From Zygnema cylindricum (Eukaryota; Streptophyta; Zygnematophyceae; Zygnematales; Zygnemataceae), in NCBI GenBank assembly GCA_037447655.1, contig JBBHKE010000864.1, positions 66,055-130,054 on the forward strand: a stretch of DNA of 64,000 bases, given 5' to 3'. Below, one piece after another: positions 45,001 to 56,556 of this stretch. A program made the translations under genes and the position numbers. Each line of letters begins with the position of its first letter. Within the stretch, counting starts at the first letter, position 1. The notes under the pieces are model-generated. The model was not told the DNA's origin, searched no databases, and was given only the letters and a program-made list of their open reading frames with translations.

Positions 45001-47100
45001 CGATTGGGGAATCCAAACTAATTAGGAGCCTACATTGTTGAAATACTCCATATTACGGTAAAGACCATTTTCAACACTAATTATTGTAAATACGCACCAC
45101 TTGGAGGATCCACACTATTTGACAACCTACACTAATCGAAAACTCACACTAGCCATCGAAATGATGAATAATCCATATGAAGATAATCACAATAATCCAC
45201 ACTAATTGTAAATACACACCAATTAGTGACATTTAATAGTTTTTTAGTGTGTGTGTGAGTTTTTATTAATCAAAACTTACACACACTAATCACACCAATT
45301 GGGGCATCCATTGAAATGGAAAAATACTCCATACTATCATTTTTTTTAGGTTTCCTAGAGTTTTCTAGACCGTAGAGTTTTTAAGAAGTTATTAGGGTAC
45401 ACATACCTACGGTCGTGACCCACCGATCCGTACTCGGGGACGCCAAATCGATGGTCGGTGCGACGGAGGGTGACACCCATTCGATCAAATAATGATTCAA
45501 ACCGACGAAATTAATCGAACGGTTCAGACGAACCAAATCTTCCGCCGTAAATGACGGAAGGCGGTCGCCGACACGTTCTTGCATGGATGCCGGGTAACCT
45601 CCTTTAAAGATGGGATCCAAAATCCTACGTAACATATACATATGACACAGTGTGGATAGATTTAAAAATAGAAAAGAAAAGTATATTGTTTAATGGTGTG
45701 GGTGTTTGTACTTTATTGACGTGGTCGATACGATTTATGGGGCATATGAGCCTATTTAAATGCGTTTTTAGGTGAGTTTGAGTGGTATAAAATGCATGTT
45801 AGTTTGGAATGTACTAATTTTGGAGAATAGTTCTAGCATTTGGTGACACAATTCTTTACTCGTTAACGAAATCCACAGTAATAGTGGTATATTGTGCATA
45901 TTAATAAACTTTTTCTCTTTTTCTTTACCACAAGGGTTTTATCATCATCCAGAAATTTCAAGAATTTTTGTTTTTTTTAAATTAATAGAAAAAACTTTCC
46001 ACTAATTTTTACTCACAGAGGAGAGGGAAAAGGGGAGAGGATAAGGTAGAGCGGGGAGGGGAGAGGGGAGAGGGGAGAGGAGAGAGGGGAGGGGAAGAAG
46101 AGAGAGGAGAGATGAGAGAGGAGAGAGAAAGAGAATGAATAACTTAATGAATGCATGCTTTTAGAGTACAAGACAATGGGAAAATAGTAAATCTTCCGAG
46201 TTTGACTTATGAGTAATAATTTTGTTTTTTATTTGTCCCACGGGAGGGGGAGGGGGAATGGGAGGGGGAATGGGAGGGGGAGGGGGAGGAAAGTTCCCGA
46301 ATTTGATGAAATTCTTACCAACTCATTTGAAATTGCAAACAAACTTCAGCTGCGGTTTTATGTTCTTCGGAATACCCCCCCGGTTCGTACCACAAAGCTA
46401 CTAGAGCAATTCCTATCACTCCTTTTTGGATTTTCTGTACATTTCACAAATTCAAAAATTATAAAATAAACAAAAGAAAAAAGGGAAAGAACAGAAAATA
46501 AAAAATCTTAACCGACTTTAAGTGAATCGAAACCTGAAAAGTAAACCGTACCTTATGGCTGTAAATCTACAATGAATCAAAAACTCTAAAAAGACAAACC
46601 TTCTACAAAATTTCATAAAAACCATATGCTGACTGTGGTAACTAATCTTACATATATACCCATTATTGTAGCTAAATCTACACTTATTGTTGTAAAAACG
46701 TTGTATTCATCGTTGTAGAGCTTTATCAAAGAACTAACTTACAAGTGACCTTATATGTTGTTGTAAGGCTCCGCAACTTGTAATGTAAATTTTTAACCTT
46801 AAATATATCCTTGAGCTTTATTAAACAACCAACCAACAACTACTGACCTTATATTTATTGTTGTAAAGTTCCACAACTCTTCCATGTGCTTGAAGCATGT
46901 GATGTACGATCAAGTACGGTTCTTCTCCGGAATTTCCTTCAGCACAAAGCGTACGATTGGTGCATCGTCCCGGAGGAAAATGGCCGTCGGATCCCCAGCC
47001 GCCTCCGGCTTGGGCCGCGGGTTCGTTTAGGGTTATCCAATTTTTCACTCGATCGCCAAAAAGTGCGAAACACGTGTCGGAGAATTGGACAAACGCGTCT
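42052..47100 (-). CDS. GH1 beta-glucosidase, seven exons, 5' part not found
   Basis: Exons on the minus strand: 47100-46848, 46434-46319, 45624-45407, 44502-44471 (32 nt), 44086-43984, 43148-43043 and 42217-42052 (TAA). All junctions are GT-AG with matching phases. The partial frame is 330 codons plus stop. Glycoside hydrolase family 1 motifs: DRVKNWITLNEP (acid/base Glu), VHHMLQAHG, IALVALWYEPG, FKGGYPASM, FVGLNHY, YITENG (nucleophile Glu), LEDKSRVEYFKAYLLELSTA and GYFAWSFMDSFEWNFGF (aglycone-side Trp/Glu). GH1 enzymes hydrolyse or transfer beta-glucosides by a retaining mechanism. The part before the NEP region, roughly 150 residues, was not found between 47101 and 49200. Either it lies behind long introns further upstream or the gene is truncated. 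The first visible exon starts with the third base of a codon, so it is not the first exon. Confidence 0.9.
42238..42475. repeat. 18-bp minisatellite in GH1 intron 6
   Basis: About twelve units of AAGAAAATAATACCAAAT with small changes, filling the part of the intron next to the last exon (acceptor side, exon begins 42217). Confidence 0.9.
43378..43990. repeat. 38-bp minisatellite incorporating the GH1 exon 5 donor
   Basis: Alternating TACCGTTTTCAGTAGAATG and TACCATTTTCAGTAAATCG blocks with a 38-bp period from about 43690 to 43985, degenerating toward 43380. On the gene strand each unit reads GAAAACGGTACGATTTACTG, which includes the real exon end GAAAACG and donor GTACG at 43984/43983. The array therefore consists of copies of the exon/intron junction. 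Confidence 0.92.
44600..45350. repeat. Dispersed CCACACTAATT motif array in GH1 intron 3
   Basis: About ten imperfect copies of TCCACACTAATT at irregular spacing (near 44719, 44790, 44938, 44970, 45110, 45200 and others) within the intron between exons 45624-45407 and 44502-44471. Similar motifs occur outside, near 41713. No coding sequence. Confidence 0.7.
46019..46133. repeat. GGGGAGAGG repeat in GH1 intron 2
   Basis: Purine-rich on the plus strand, so pyrimidine-rich on the gene strand, in keeping with most introns of the window. Confidence 0.9.
46242..46291. repeat. G-quadruplex-forming GGGAGGGGGA repeat next to a GH1 donor
   Basis: At least eight G-runs of three to five in 50 bp on the plus (template) strand, separated by A or AAT. 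The nearest donor (exon 46434-46319) is about 30 bp away. It matches established quadruplex rules; formation is inferred. Confidence 0.85.
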
Positions 47101-47105
47101 CTGCA

Positions 47106-47260
47106 GAATAGGAGAGGGCGAGAGAAGTCGCGGGAGGGAGAAAGAGGGCAGGGGAGGGAGAGGAGGTGTGAAAGTCTGGTAACGGATAGAAGAGGTATGA
47201 GGGGGGGAGGGAGGGAGAGAGAGAGAGCGAGAGAGACATAGAGAGAGAGAGGGAGAGAGA
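47106..47260. repeat. GA-rich tract at the acceptor of the first visible GH1 exon
   Basis: (GGGA)n/(GA)n on the plus strand, CT-rich on the gene strand, running into the acceptor CTGCAG of exon 47100-46848. Confidence 0.88.
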
Positions 47261-47689
47261 GTGAGGCTGATGGATTGGATTTTTGGGGTTCTTTAGAATA
47301 TGAGAAGTTGAAGGACATGGCGAGTGTGGGAGTCGTTTATTCTCGACCAATGGCCCTCAGAGTACTGTCGCTACCACTATCCCACCCCTACCCTGCCTCT
47401 CCCTCTTCTTCTTCTTTTGCCGCAAGTTTATTGTGGAAAGAAAGTCGAGAGATCTCTAATGAGTGCCCAATTTATTTCATTTACTTAAAAGGCTTCCCTG
47501 CTTTTTGATTCATTTCTTACGTTTTTTTTTTCCTTAAAACTACGTACCATCTTCATTATCCTTATTACCTTCATTTATTTCCATTATCCGTCTTGTACCC
47601 CGTTTCTTTCTTCTTATCCCAATCGTCACCTTTCGTTATTTACTCTCCAATATCCCAATTGTTCTCTTTTTCCATTTTTTTTCTTTTTC

Positions 47690-47856
47690 CCATTTTACCA
47701 TTCCTTTTCCTTTCCTTTTCCTTTCCTTTTCCTTACCTTTTCCTTTCCTTTTCCTTTCCTTTTCCTTTCCTTTTCCTTTCCTTTTCCTTTCCTTTTCCTT
47801 TCCTTCTCCTCTCCTTCTCCTTTCCTTTTCCTTTCGTTCCCTTTCTCCCCCCTGTA
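47690..47856. repeat. CCTTTTCCTTT repeat
   Basis: About 12 copies of the 11- to 12-bp unit CCTTTTCCTTT on the plus strand, ending in a pyrimidine tract and CTGTAG at 47859. Confidence 0.92.
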
Positions 47857-47858
47857 GG

Positions 47859-48031
47859 CTTTCGAGCATCTCCTCATGAGAGAGATGATTGCTTTTACGG
47901 AAAATCGCAGCGGTCCATGTGCTCTCCTTCCGTTCCGTTCCGTTCATCTTCTCGTGGCTCCGCCCGAAATCTACTCCGCGATGCGTCTCCATCCGTCCTG
48001 TCCGGTGCGACAAATGTCACGGTTTGGGTGA
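47859..48031 (+). CDS. Possible terminal exon, plus strand, unrecognised
   Basis: After a long pyrimidine tract and TGTAG acceptor, a GC-richer frame of about 57 codons reads FEHLLMREMIAFTENRSG and on to a TGA near 48030. Composition contrasts with the AT-rich surroundings. No upstream exons and no protein family are recognised. Other frames on both strands are also partly open, so this could be chance or a transposon relic. Confidence 0.18.
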
Positions 48032-48049
48032 CAAGTGTCACTCCGGTTG

Positions 48050-51000
48050 ACTTCTTTTTTGGATTTTGTGGATTTGTTTTTTGGTTTTGTTGATTCTGGG
48101 TGCTTTCTGGATGTTTTTTGGGTGTTTTTTGGGTGTTTCGGGTATGTCGCGATATGCCAAATGTCACGTTTTGGATTACCTATGATATTGTTCCGATGCT
48201 TTTTTTGAGCGTCACAAAATGTTCATTTTGTGTCTTTTTGTGGGGGTTTTTTGGGTTTTTTTTTGTATTTGTTTCTGGATTTTGTGGATTTTTATTGGTT
48301 CTGTGGACATTTGGGTATTTTTTTGGGTATTTGTGGGTATTTTGTTGCTATTGTTGGTTTTAAGTATTTTATGTAACTTATTAATTTTGTGATTTCGAGT
48401 AGTTTTTTTTTTATTATTTTGCGTTTTTGTTCATAAGTTTTTTATGTTGTTGGATTTATTGATTCTGTAGATTTTTTCGATGTTGATTAATTCGTGTTGA
48501 AGTTTTGAATATAAAACTGAAATTAATATAACCCTTAATTCTTACTAAATATGTACGTTAATTTTTAATACAAATTACTATTTATTGTGTATCGCAATAA
48601 ATGTTTTTTTATTTTTAATTTTTTTTTAGTGATGGTTTTTGTTTTGTCGTTTTTTTTTTGTTTTTTTCCCTTTTTCAGGAAATTTTAAAGCAATGGTTTA
48701 TTCGAGAAACTATCAATAAGGCGATTCATACAAGTTAAAACTTTTTTTAATTCAAAAAAGTTTAAGATTTAAAAGTTTCATGTCTTTTTTTCTTCTTCCT
48801 TTTTTTTTTTTTTAATTGTTTAAAGGGTTAAAAATTAAAATTTTAATTTTTTTATACTGCTTTTTTCTTTCCAGTCTGAGTATTTTCTCTGTGGAAATGG
48901 CAAATATTTTTTACTTTTGGATATTGTCCAGTTCAAGTTTACTATTTACTCCTTTTTTTTTTACTTTTTTTCTTCACTTCTTTACTTCATTTTTAAGTTT
49001 TCTTCATTTTTGGGGTTTTTTTTTTCATTTTTCTGACAGTTTTTTGATGAAGTATATCGTATTATTTCACCCCCCGTCGCTATTGGAGTTAAATAACCCT
49101 AATTTTGTCGCGACTTTTTTCGGACAAAAATCATAAAATAGTGTTAACAACATTTGTTAGGAAAAAAAGAAAAGACAAAAGAAAAAACTGACTTTATTAG
49201 TGGATTACAAATCTTACGTCTCCCTGAGACTAAATTAGTATTCCACAGTAGTAATTTGCATTCACATTAGTAATTCCTTTACTCAAATATTGATTGGCTG
49301 TGAAATTAAATCCCATAATCGAGTCCTTTCGTTGTTTCAAGCTCATTATAATTTCTGATAAATCATGATATTCACGGTGAATTTACGGAGATTCTATGAT
49401 TCGGCAACTGTTAGAGATATATATAAAATTGATCATTTATATATATATATATATATATAATGGATACTTGTCCTACAAAACCGGGGGTGCTAGTGGGGCT
49501 CGTGAGCCTATGCCTCATTGCAGGCATTTCCCTCGAGGTTATCAGAATGGCCACCGTGTTTAACACGAGGATTGTGTTCCTAGTACTTCATTTACACCCA
49601 GTCGTCCATGTGAAACTTCAGAGGTCCATTCCTCTTTTCGGTGTGCGTTTCATTCAAGTCAAGTTGGAGAGCTTTCTTGAGTGATTATGGCCCTCAAACC
49701 ATTTACTCTAGTTCCTCTAATTTCTACAATACTAAAGGTACTTCGGGCGCTCCATCCGTCAGCTCCCACACTTGTCTCCACTTCTATCCTTACCTTCTAA
49801 TCTTATAACACTCGGGTTTTTCATCAGGATGCTTTTATGAAGGCGATTACCACTTCTAACATCTTTCAAAAAGGAATCTATTTGGCATGGTTTATGTGTT
49901 GTTTTTGTCGTATTTTCCCCACAAATTGAAGTGCTTCAATATGTGATATGTGTGATATGCTTTCTTAAGTAAACTCATTTGTTGCCACTGAAAAAATCCC
50001 TCCCAGGATTTGTCATCTCCTTGCAGCGTCTCGTCGAATGGCTATCAAGAAGTAGAACCGGGATATCTGCTCGATTGTATCAATATAAGTATGGTACTGA
50101 TTGGGGGTTTGTGCCATATGTACACAACTCCAGCTCGCATTTCATGCCTCATCGGTCATGATTCATTTTTGCCTCATCGGTCTGGCCACTTAGGGGTGTT
50201 TTGTGGCCCTGGTTGACGGAACTTAAGCTTTGTTGGGTCTCCACCTGGATTGGTTCCATCCGGATTGGTTAGTCCTCCTTGGTGTTTGAATACCTTTGCT
50301 ATGATGGATGTGATCGTTATTTTTATAAAGCTTATGGTCGTCCCCTCCTCAATTGTCTAAATCTTTCCCTTCATGATAACCAATTGTTTTTCTAATTCCT
50401 CCGTTGTGAGAGCCTTTTATTCCTTGAGTACTAGCTCCCTCATGGCTTTCGACTCCTACTCTATGCGAGCATCCTCCACACTTTCATAAATCGCCAGGCT
50501 TTTGAATGTGAGTACGGGTCTATGGCTCTCATTCGGGCATCGCTTCCCGTTTATGTAAAGGGCGTTGATTTAGTACATAAGGCGCATGTGCCACGTGTTT
50601 CCTACTCGGGGAGTTGGTGCCTTAGTGTCCACGCTTGTCTCTTGATTTTTGGTCGGCAATACTCTTATGTTTGCTACCATTGTCCCTCTTGTTTCAAATG
50701 GTGTCTCCTCCTTCCAACAATCTACTTTGAGGGAGGCCTACTCTACTCCTCCCCTTTCTTTAGCGAATATGTTAGTTTTGTCCATTCTTACTAATTAGCC
50801 AATTACATGTGTCCAAGGATTGATTTACCATAAGGTTTACACCAATATTCAATTCGAGCTCCACGAGATGCTTCGCGGTGATTTTTTGTGTGCGTGTTTT
50901 CTCCTCGCATAAAACCTTGGTTTTGGAGTTTATTTGTTGGTTACACCTATTCTTTCCACTCTACATTTCATGCTTGCTTAATTCACCACCACCATCAAAT

Positions 51001-51478
51001 TCAAGCTTGGCCTCCCACATTCATGTCTACCTAACTATTTTCTTATGTCCTTCTTCTTTTTGTTGTTAGCACACCTTTACGGCGAGTGCAAGCTTTTATC
51101 CTCCTCATTGTTGTTATAGATCGGCGATGTGTTTCGGAACTCTCTTAATGTGCTCCGTCGAGCATAGGCCATTGAAGGAGTTGCTTTTAATCGTTTTTTA
51201 TATATGTTGAAGTTGAGGTAGGTAGTTTTTGTCTTGAGTACGAGGTTTTGTTGTTGTTTTGTGTTTTTTGTCCTTTTCCATGTCTTTTGTTTTCTTGTCC
51301 TTGTTAGTGTGGTTAGTTTCTTTCTTTCCTTCCACCTGTTTTTTCTTTTTGTTTCCTTTCACCCACGTTGGGTTGCTCAGTTTCGTTTTTGCGTTTTTTT
51401 TTTGTTCTTTTTTTTGTTCTCATGTACTCAAATGGTTTACCATCGTGTTTTCTTATTAAAGCCTTTCATTCTATTTTT
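48050..51478. other. 3.4 kb without recognised genes
   Basis: 48050-49200 is T-rich on the plus strand with many poly(T) runs. It would hold upstream GH1 introns or exons if the gene extends this far, but I see none. A (TA)n tract at 49440-49460 separates it from 49460-51200, which has a different, more balanced composition and open but unrecognisable short frames. That segment is probably an old mutated insertion. Confidence 0.5.
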
Positions 51479-52485
51479 TAGTGTTGTGTATCTGTAAGGA
51501 TTTGCCGATAACCGATATGGGCCTTTTTTTGGGTAGCCGATAATCGATATACTGGTACGATATATCGTTGTCGGCGTTATCGCCGATAAATAACCGATAT
51601 TTATCGGTTATTATCGGCGATAACACCAATTTTGATAACTATCGGCAATATCTGTACGGACCGTACATATAAATGTACGGCCAGTACACCCAACTGTACG
51701 TGTTATTTCACCGGACGCGCCATGGACCCCCTTCCCCCGATTTCGGTAAAAAATCGCGATATTTCCTTCATAATTTATAATTTAAGGGGGTTTTACTTCG
51801 TTTTACATCCTCCCATACCCGTCCAGAATGTCCTTTTGGCTGTTATTTTTTTTTCGCAAGGTTAGTTATTCCCCTCATATCACTTCCATTGTTTGTTTAC
51901 GTTGTTTTTTTTTTTTAATGCATTTTCAGTCGATTTTAGAAACGATCCGCAATAAGGTCGGGCAAAATAAATACATAAGTTGAAATTTGGACGATTATGA
52001 GCTATTCAAAATTCAAAATCTGAAAATTATAAAACTCTTAACCTATCAAATATCAATCTCCAAAAATCTTCAATGTCAGATTTCTCAAAATCCAATTACC
52101 GCATTGTCAATGTTTTAAAATTCCAAAATCACCCAATTCAAAATCTGAAAAATTGTAAATTTTTAGCATGTTTGCATTCATCTTTAATTTTTTCTAAGTT
52201 CTCTAATTCTTTTATATTTTGAATCTCTTCTACCTCCTCATCATAAAATGTATGTGTCCCATCCTCCTCTCCTCCTACAATGTTGCCTTCTTTATCTTGA
52301 TAATTCATCACAATGAATAAATATATATTTTTACTATTTTATAAAAAAACTATTTTTCCTCAAATAAGTGCCCCTGGATCGTCAAAAGATGGATCGTCAA
52401 AAGATGGCGGCAGTAGTAAATGGCGGCGATCTGTTCGTCTGTACGTCTGTTTTTCGAAAAAGTTTGATTTAAAATACCAATGGTA

Positions 52486-52759
52486 CAGTTCAAAAGTAGG
52501 CGTTTTTATGTTAGGCCTTTGGTCGGCGCCTTTATCGTAAGTTGTGTTATGGGCTTTTCATGTGATCTTCTTAGAACGCTACTTTTATCAGCGACCGTCC
52601 GATCGTCCGAATCTGACGGTGTGAATAATTTTTTTTGGTCCGAATGTTTTAATTGGTCCGAATAGGTCCGAATACAATATGGGTCTTAAGGTCATATTGT
52701 ATGTTTTGCATTCAATAGGCATATTGTATGGGCCTACTTTCACCTACTTTTGAACTATG
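52486..52759. mobile_element. P-family short inverted-repeat element (P2)
   Basis: Ends GTTCAAAAGTAGGCGTTTTT and CACCTACTTTTGAACTATG. The interior is an inverted match of 31911-32185 (GGCCTTTGGTCGGCGCC, AAGTTGTGTTATGGGC, CAGCGACCGTCCGATCGTCC). It abuts a second copy directly. Confidence 0.88.
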
Positions 52760-53075
52760 GTTCAAAAGTAGGCGTTTTTATGGTAGGCCTTTGGTCGGCG
52801 CCTTTATCGTAAGTTGTGTTATGGGCTTTCATGTGATCTTCTTAGATCGCTACTTTGATCAGCGACCGTCCGATCGTCCAAATCTGACGGTTTAAATAAA
52901 AGATACCTCAAAACTCACAGAAAAATAATTTTTTGTCCGAATGTTTTTCAAAATTTAGACATGACGTTTAATTCTCTATCTATCGATGTGCAACTCAACC
53001 CTGTTGCTATTTTTTTTTCATTTTGAGACCAATACAATATGGGTCTTAAGTCTTAACTCATAGTTGTTCAAAACG
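52756..53075. mobile_element. Second P-family copy in tandem, 3' half diverged (P3)
   Basis: It starts CTATGGTTCAAAAGTAGGCG, sharing the junction with P2, and matches P2 closely to about 52905 (AATCTGACGGTTTAAATAAAAG). After that it has an interruption, regaining ACCAATACAATATGGGTCTTAAG near 53030. The right terminus is only weakly preserved (CATAGTTGTTCAAAA near 53060). Confidence 0.7.
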
Positions 53076-53991
53076 TATATCACGCACGTTTCGAACGCGC
53101 GTACAATATGTAGAAACTGGAGAGGTCGATTTGAAAAAAACGTTAATTATTTGTTTCCGTACAAATCCGTACATTTAAAAAAAATGAATTGAACATGTAC
53201 CGCAGTTTGTACGCTTTCCGTTAAATGAGCGGTTAAAAACATTATTCAATGAAATAATTATCACACTCAATGCAAAAACCGAATCAACTACATCAACTGG
53301 CTAAGGACGACTATACCGGTGCATGCTAAATGACGTAAGCTGGCGCAGGTTCAATTTCTTCGAAATGCATTTTTACTGTAATAAAATTGCCTGTCCTTCA
53401 CAGACAGGCAGCCATGGCCATCTTTCCCTACCTCTCCGAGAGCATGCAACTTCAAAAAAACAAAGTTCAGTAACTACTGCCGTGGCGACGGTAATGGCGT
53501 CTTCTATGATTTTTCGGGTTCAGCTGTTCAAGTAATAATGGCGGCTTCTTTTCGAAATTTGAAGAAGACGCCCGTACAAAATTTGAACTCACGGCGCTCA
53601 AATAGTGTGACGCCGCAACGTCTCTTTTTGGAAATATTTGTAGACGTCACATTATTTTCACGTACAATCCATGTACATTCTGTTCGGTTTACTGAACAGA
53701 AAGTACGGATACGTGCATCGATTTTTTTTTGTAAACTACCGTACAGTTGCCGTAAAAAATCTAACAGTTACAGTATTTTGTTTAATAGTTTCCGTAATAT
53801 GCCAGTTTCAGTTTACAGTAGACGTTTTTTTGCGTATTTTTCAAAAGTCACGTACAATACGTAGAAACTGGAAAAAATGGAAAAAATCCACGTATTGAAC
53901 AACTAGGGGTCTGTACTCTGTACGTATGTTTTTCGAAAAAGTTTGATTTAAAATTTTACAATGTAATTTAATTTGTTCGTTACAAATTTAG

Positions 53992-54376
53992 TAGTGTTGG
54001 GTATCGAGAACCCATTTCCGATATTCGATATATATCGAATTTCATGTACCCGATATTCGATATATCGCTTCGATATATCGAATTTCAAATCATCGCGATA
54101 TATCGCCAATATATCGCCAATATATCGTATCGACAATATATCGAAAATGAAAATTTTACAAGCCCAAATATCCGTACGATTTTTCGTACGATTCTCCGTA
54201 CGCTTTTTCGTACGATTTGCCGTACTCTGACTGTACGGATATGCAATTTTTGCGATATATATCGCGATGATTTATGTTGGTCCCGGTACGATATATCGAG
54301 GAATCTGCTCGATCGATATTCGATATATTGAATATCGAGGTTATCGCGATATGAAACTACCCGATACCCAACACCA
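53992..54376. mobile_element. E-family inverted-repeat element, 385 bp (E4)
   Basis: Left end TAGTGTTGGGTATCGAGAAC and right end GATACCCAACACCA. The arms are dense in TCGATATATCG motifs. Length equals E2. The terminal change TGTATC to GGTATC is present in both arms, so the two ends have changed together. Confidence 0.8.
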
Positions 54377-54704
54377 TTGGTTACAATACTATACTGTAGT
54401 TTTAGAACTATAAAGTATTGTTTTAAATTTATTGACGTTTATGTGTTGCGTTGGCCGTAATAGATTTTAGTTAAACAGATACGGAACAGGTACATTATAC
54501 GGCATACCACGCTATATAAAGTAAATAATATAATACAGTATGTTATATAGTACTATTGTATGCATACTATATTTTTTAAAGTTATCGCCGATATGTAATT
54601 TGTTGGTCTCTGACCGATATATCTGTACCTCTGACCGTTCGATAACCGATAAATATCGGTATCGGTGTTATCGCAATAATTTTTTTACCGATACACAGCT
54701 TACT

Positions 54705-55235
54705 ATTTTTGCTGTGGATCGATAAATTTTCCACGGTCTTTCCGTACAAGTGTCAGAAAATGATGACGTGGCACTATTTTTGGCGATCACGTTATTGCAA
54801 TCGTGCATGTACTAGAGGCATTTTTCTCTGGTCCATAAAGTTTCTTCTTTTTTTCTCTGGTCCATTGCAGTGAAATGTACGCTTTGTGTACTATAGTGGT
54901 GCCGTACAATCATAGTAAAATGATATAGCAGTATAATCCGTACATACTGTTATATTTTTTTGCTTAGTGGGAACCCTATGAGCTTTTGTCGCTCTATTTT
55001 TGCAGTACATAGCTTTTTTCCAAAACGAGCGTTTTTTTGAAGTCAGATTGGCCGAATGGAGCTTGTCCTTTTCTGCGTGTGACTTTCGGGTGTATCCGAA
55101 ATTTGGATATACCGCTGAGTACAAATTTACAAAAGGACAATCCGTATCAATTCGCATCTTCGGGAAATCGTACATTGCGGTTCGCAAGTGGCCGTAAGTA
55201 AGCGTACGGCAATTTTTAAAAGACTACAGTACAGT
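54705..55235. other. Intergenic, no gene recognised
   Basis: No supported features. TTTCTCTGGTCCAT occurs twice near 54822 and 54852, a short direct repeat. Confidence 0.5.
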
Positions 55236-55450
55236 ACACCGTGTATCGCTATTAGGGTTATGATTTTTAAGCCACTTAAAACACCTTTTATCCGTACACA
55301 TCATCAGTCCGATTCTCAATTTGAGACCGCCAATCGAAAGCTGAGAATCTTGGATTTCAATCGCGATCGTCTGATATGAAATTCGACAAATGTGTACGGA
55401 GAGAAGATGTTTTAAGAGACGAAAAAAACATTAATAGCGATTCACGGTGT
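55236..55450. mobile_element. M-family short inverted-repeat element (M3)
   Basis: A 215-bp element with ends ACACCGTGTATCGCTATTAG and TTAATAGCGATTCACGGTGT. It is collinear with 829-1055 throughout (CCACTTAAAACACC, CAATTTGAGACCGCCAATCG, GTGTACGGAGAGAAGATG). AGT flanks both sides. No coding capacity. Confidence 0.88.
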
Positions 55451-55786
55451 AGTGTGTACTGGCAAAAAATGTACCGCCATGACCCCTACGATCCTACAAA
55501 CTAGGGTTAGCGATTGTTTCCATTTCCTGTCGTGACTGCAGAGTCCTGTTAGCATTTATGTACGAAAAAGTACATTCTGTACTGAAAGGCCGTCGCTTCC
55601 TGGCCAAAAAAAGTACAGTGGTCTTTTTTAGGATAGATTTTACGGTCACATTTTCGGCCATGTGTTTTTTTTTTACGGCTCTGTTTTTGCCAAAGACTCT
55701 CGAATTGGGCAAATAAAATTGCTTTATTCAACGGCTAAAAGAGTATATAAAAATCTAGAAAAAAAAAAAAACTAGTTTTGTCCGGT

Positions 55787-55986
55787 ACACCGCCAATCGC
55801 TATTAGAGTATATAACGCTAATACGGTGCCCCTAAATTTTGACCCCAAAACCTGAAATAGAATTAATAACGCTATTTAAGGACGTGGACCATAATCTGCC
55901 ACGTCTCAGGCACTAAATAAGAATCAATAACGCTAATTATTATTTGACGCTATTTAATCCTTGACTCTAATAGCGATTGGCGGTGT
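55787..55986. mobile_element. N-family short inverted-repeat element (N1)
   Basis: A 200-bp element with ends ACACCGCCAATCGCTATTAG and its inverted copy. The interior block GACGTGGACCATAATCTGCC is the inverse of the interior of 13930-14130. Confidence 0.85.
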
Positions 55987-55996
55987 AGTGTATACT

Positions 55997-56556
55997 ACAC
56001 CGCCAATCACTATTAGCGTAGTGTACGCTAATTCCGTCCCGCTTTTTTTTTTTATTCTCCATTAGCGTAGTTTATTCTATTTTTTTCTGTACGCCATTTA
56101 GGGTTATTTTCCAAGTACCGTACAGAATGAAAGTACGTTGTCTTCTAAATAGTGTGGTGTACGGTCAGTGTCCGACCGTACAAACTTGTACCTTTTTAGG
56201 TGAAAAAGTATAATTAATGAGTTTTAGTAGCCGCGCACGCATGAGAATATGCGCTTTAAAAGGGGGATGAAATCGGGTTGTCAAAAATAACGTTCGCACA
56301 TATTCGTCCAACAACCACGTTTCGACTGTGTGAACGTACGATTTGTGTACGATTTGTCAGATTTTGTACAAATACTTATATTAGTGTAAGCATGTTTGCG
56401 ACCGACATTTATTTTTTTCAAATACCCAAATTAGCATTATTGAACAATTAGAATGTATGTTTTTTTTCAAAATTTTCAAATTCTTAATTAATTTACACCA
56501 CTGTAATTATTCTTATACGCTAAAGAAACTTCTACGCTAATAGCAATTGGCGGTGT
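55997..56556. mobile_element. N-family element with enlarged interior (N3)
   Basis: Begins ACACCGCCAATCACTATTAG and ends CTAATAGCAATTGGCGGTGT. Outer parts match 24971-25191, while the interior has about 340 extra bp (56110-56450). It starts 10 bp after the previous element, so the pair sits back to back. Confidence 0.82.

Larger units (their letters stand above)
51479..54704. mobile_element. Composite E-family element with nested insertions (E3)
   Basis: The left end TAGTGTTGTGTATCTGTAAGG and degraded right end CCGATACACAGCTTACTA are E-family termini. The left 370 bp matches the right part of E1 inverted, and the right 170 bp (GCATACTATATTTTTTAAAG, GCCGATATG, GTTATCGCAATAA) matches its left part inverted. 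The interior is about 2 kb longer than E1 because P2, P3 and E4 lie in it. No transposase was found. Confidence 0.72.

Noticed and set aside
49460-51180. Decayed retrotransposon coding region
   Set aside because: Composition differs from the flanks and short frames exist, but no reverse transcriptase, integrase or Gag motif could be read in any frame. It is left as unrecognised.
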